Source of the DNA: Chloroflexota bacterium | GTDB taxonomy: Bacteria; Chloroflexota; Limnocylindria; Limnocylindrales; CSP1-4 | Assembly (NCBI GenBank): GCA_017881915.1 | Contig: JADGQK010000025.1 | Coordinates: 1 to 34,908, forward strand | Direction: 5' to 3' | Length of the DNA stretch: 34,908 bases | Shown: piece after piece, positions 34,597 to 34,908 of the stretch | Layout of the letters: every line of letters starts with the position of its first letter | Position numbering within the stretch: the stretch's first letter is position 1 | Translations under genes and position numbers: made by a program | Notes under the pieces: generated by a model | The model's input: only the letters and a program-made list of their open reading frames with translations | Databases searched by the model: none | Told to the model about the DNA's origin: nothing

Positions 34597-34908
34597 TTGG
34601 CACGATGGTGCACGGTGGCGCATTGTGCGTCATCCGTGCGGGGAACCCGGCCTAGCGCGTCACTCCCGGACGCTATGGAGGGTGCACGCGAGGGTGCACA
34701 AGCGGACACAGAACGGCCCCCGAACGTCGAGGGGGTCGACGCCCGAGGGCCAGGTACAGGCTAGCCTCGATTCAGTCTTGCGCAGAGGAGCCGGGGCGAA
34801 TAGTTAGTTAGGGCTATCCATCTCGAAGCTGCACGCCTCGTCAGTGATACGGGCGCGCAGCCGGGGGAAACGCGGAGCCGTCGAACAGCGCCCGGCCCCC
34901 GAGCGGCT
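34597..34908. other. 312-bp end region with short repeats, no gene identified
   Basis: After rny no convincing gene is seen. Features are: three copies of GGTGCAC-type repeats (34604-34613, 34678-34687, 34690-34699; the last two a 12-bp tandem); a stem CCCCC/GGGGG (34717-34721, 34731-34735) that overlaps a palindrome GTCGA-ggggg-TCGAC (34726-34740); and a run TAGTTAGTTAG near 34801 that closes two of the three frames. I looked for a tRNA or tmRNA end and did not find a proper T-arm. The window ends inside this stretch. Confidence 0.5.
34717..34740. terminator. Possible rny terminator hairpin
   Basis: CCCCC (34717-34721) can pair with GGGGG (34731-34735), helped by inner GA/TC pairs; an alternative stem GTCGA/TCGAC (34726-34740) overlaps it. 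There is no U-tract, and it starts 120 nt after the rny stop, so this is a weak call. Confidence 0.25.

Noticed and set aside
34625-34807. A 60-codon frame after rny
   Set aside because: It is compositionally random, has no ribosome-binding site, runs through the tandem GGTGCAC repeats and hairpin, and shows no domain.
34700-34908. Possible tRNA or tmRNA gene at the window end (AGACTGA-like and CCCCC/GGGGG patterns on the minus strand)
   Set aside because: The arm lacks a TTCRAnnC loop, there is no CCA-end acceptor pairing, and I could not build a cloverleaf or tag-coding frame.
1-34908. CRISPR arrays, insertion sequences, prophage or toxin-antitoxin genes
   Set aside because: No spaced direct-repeat array, transposase, integrase or paired small toxin-antitoxin frames were found; the window is core-genome in character.

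Overview
This is a GC-rich, gene-dense bacterial window that is almost entirely conserved core metabolism and information processing. Three things point to a high-GC member of the Chloroflexota, perhaps near the Limnocylindria: the gene orders (thrS-infC-rpmI-rplT-pheS-pheT, yebC-ruvC-ruvA, ruvB-tgt, recA-recX-rny), a class A penicillin-binding protein, and the protein sequences. That placement is inference from gene order and style; there is no rRNA to confirm it. I see no CRISPR array, rRNA, tRNA, transposase or phage gene.

Layout. 1-7194 (+): translation genes thrS, infC, rpmI, rplT, pheS, pheT. 7326-11039 (+): a CvpA-family membrane protein, an alkyl-purine DNA glycosylase (mpg) and mutS2. 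11054-13747 (-): a bifunctional penicillin-binding protein. 13818-15128 (+): tyrS. 15125-20140 (-): a tightly overlapping operon led by a TrpR-like regulator, then hisG, hisC, hisB, hisH, hisF and hisIE. hisA is read divergently (20227-21012, +), and hisD is not in the window. 21391-23837 (-): an EF-G-like GTPase and a small exported protein. 23985-25968 (+): yebC, ruvC, ruvA. 26018-28082: a divergent pair, an Fe-S-type Rrf2 regulator (-) and a membrane class III nucleotide cyclase (+), sitting between ruvA and ruvB. 28568-34596 (+): ruvB, tgt, an unrecognised 52-residue basic protein, recA, recX, rny.

How the genes work together. Translation (three aminoacyl-tRNA synthetases, IF3, L35, L20, queuosine tRNA modification), recombination and repair (RuvABC, RecA/RecX, MutS2, Mpg) and histidine synthesis dominate. 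Many adjacent genes overlap by 4 nt (ATGA or GTGA) or 1 nt (TGATG), which suggests translational coupling. Several first-in-transcript genes (yebC, rrf2, ruvB) lack a Shine-Dalgarno sequence and have a TAnnnT box 6-8 nt before the ATG, consistent with leaderless mRNAs.

Less ordinary points. infC appears to start at ATC, and IF3 carries a ~140-residue Ala/Pro/Thr/Lys tail. ThrRS shows no TGS domain in the visible part. A TrpR-like regulator heads the his operon next to a repeat-rich divergent promoter. An inverted pair of related ~45-60 bp elements lies in the gap after hisA. The cyclase places its catalytic domain before its single membrane span and an unrecognised outer domain. A small basic protein with a strong ribosome-binding site precedes recA. 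I found no clear candidate for a wholly new multi-gene system.
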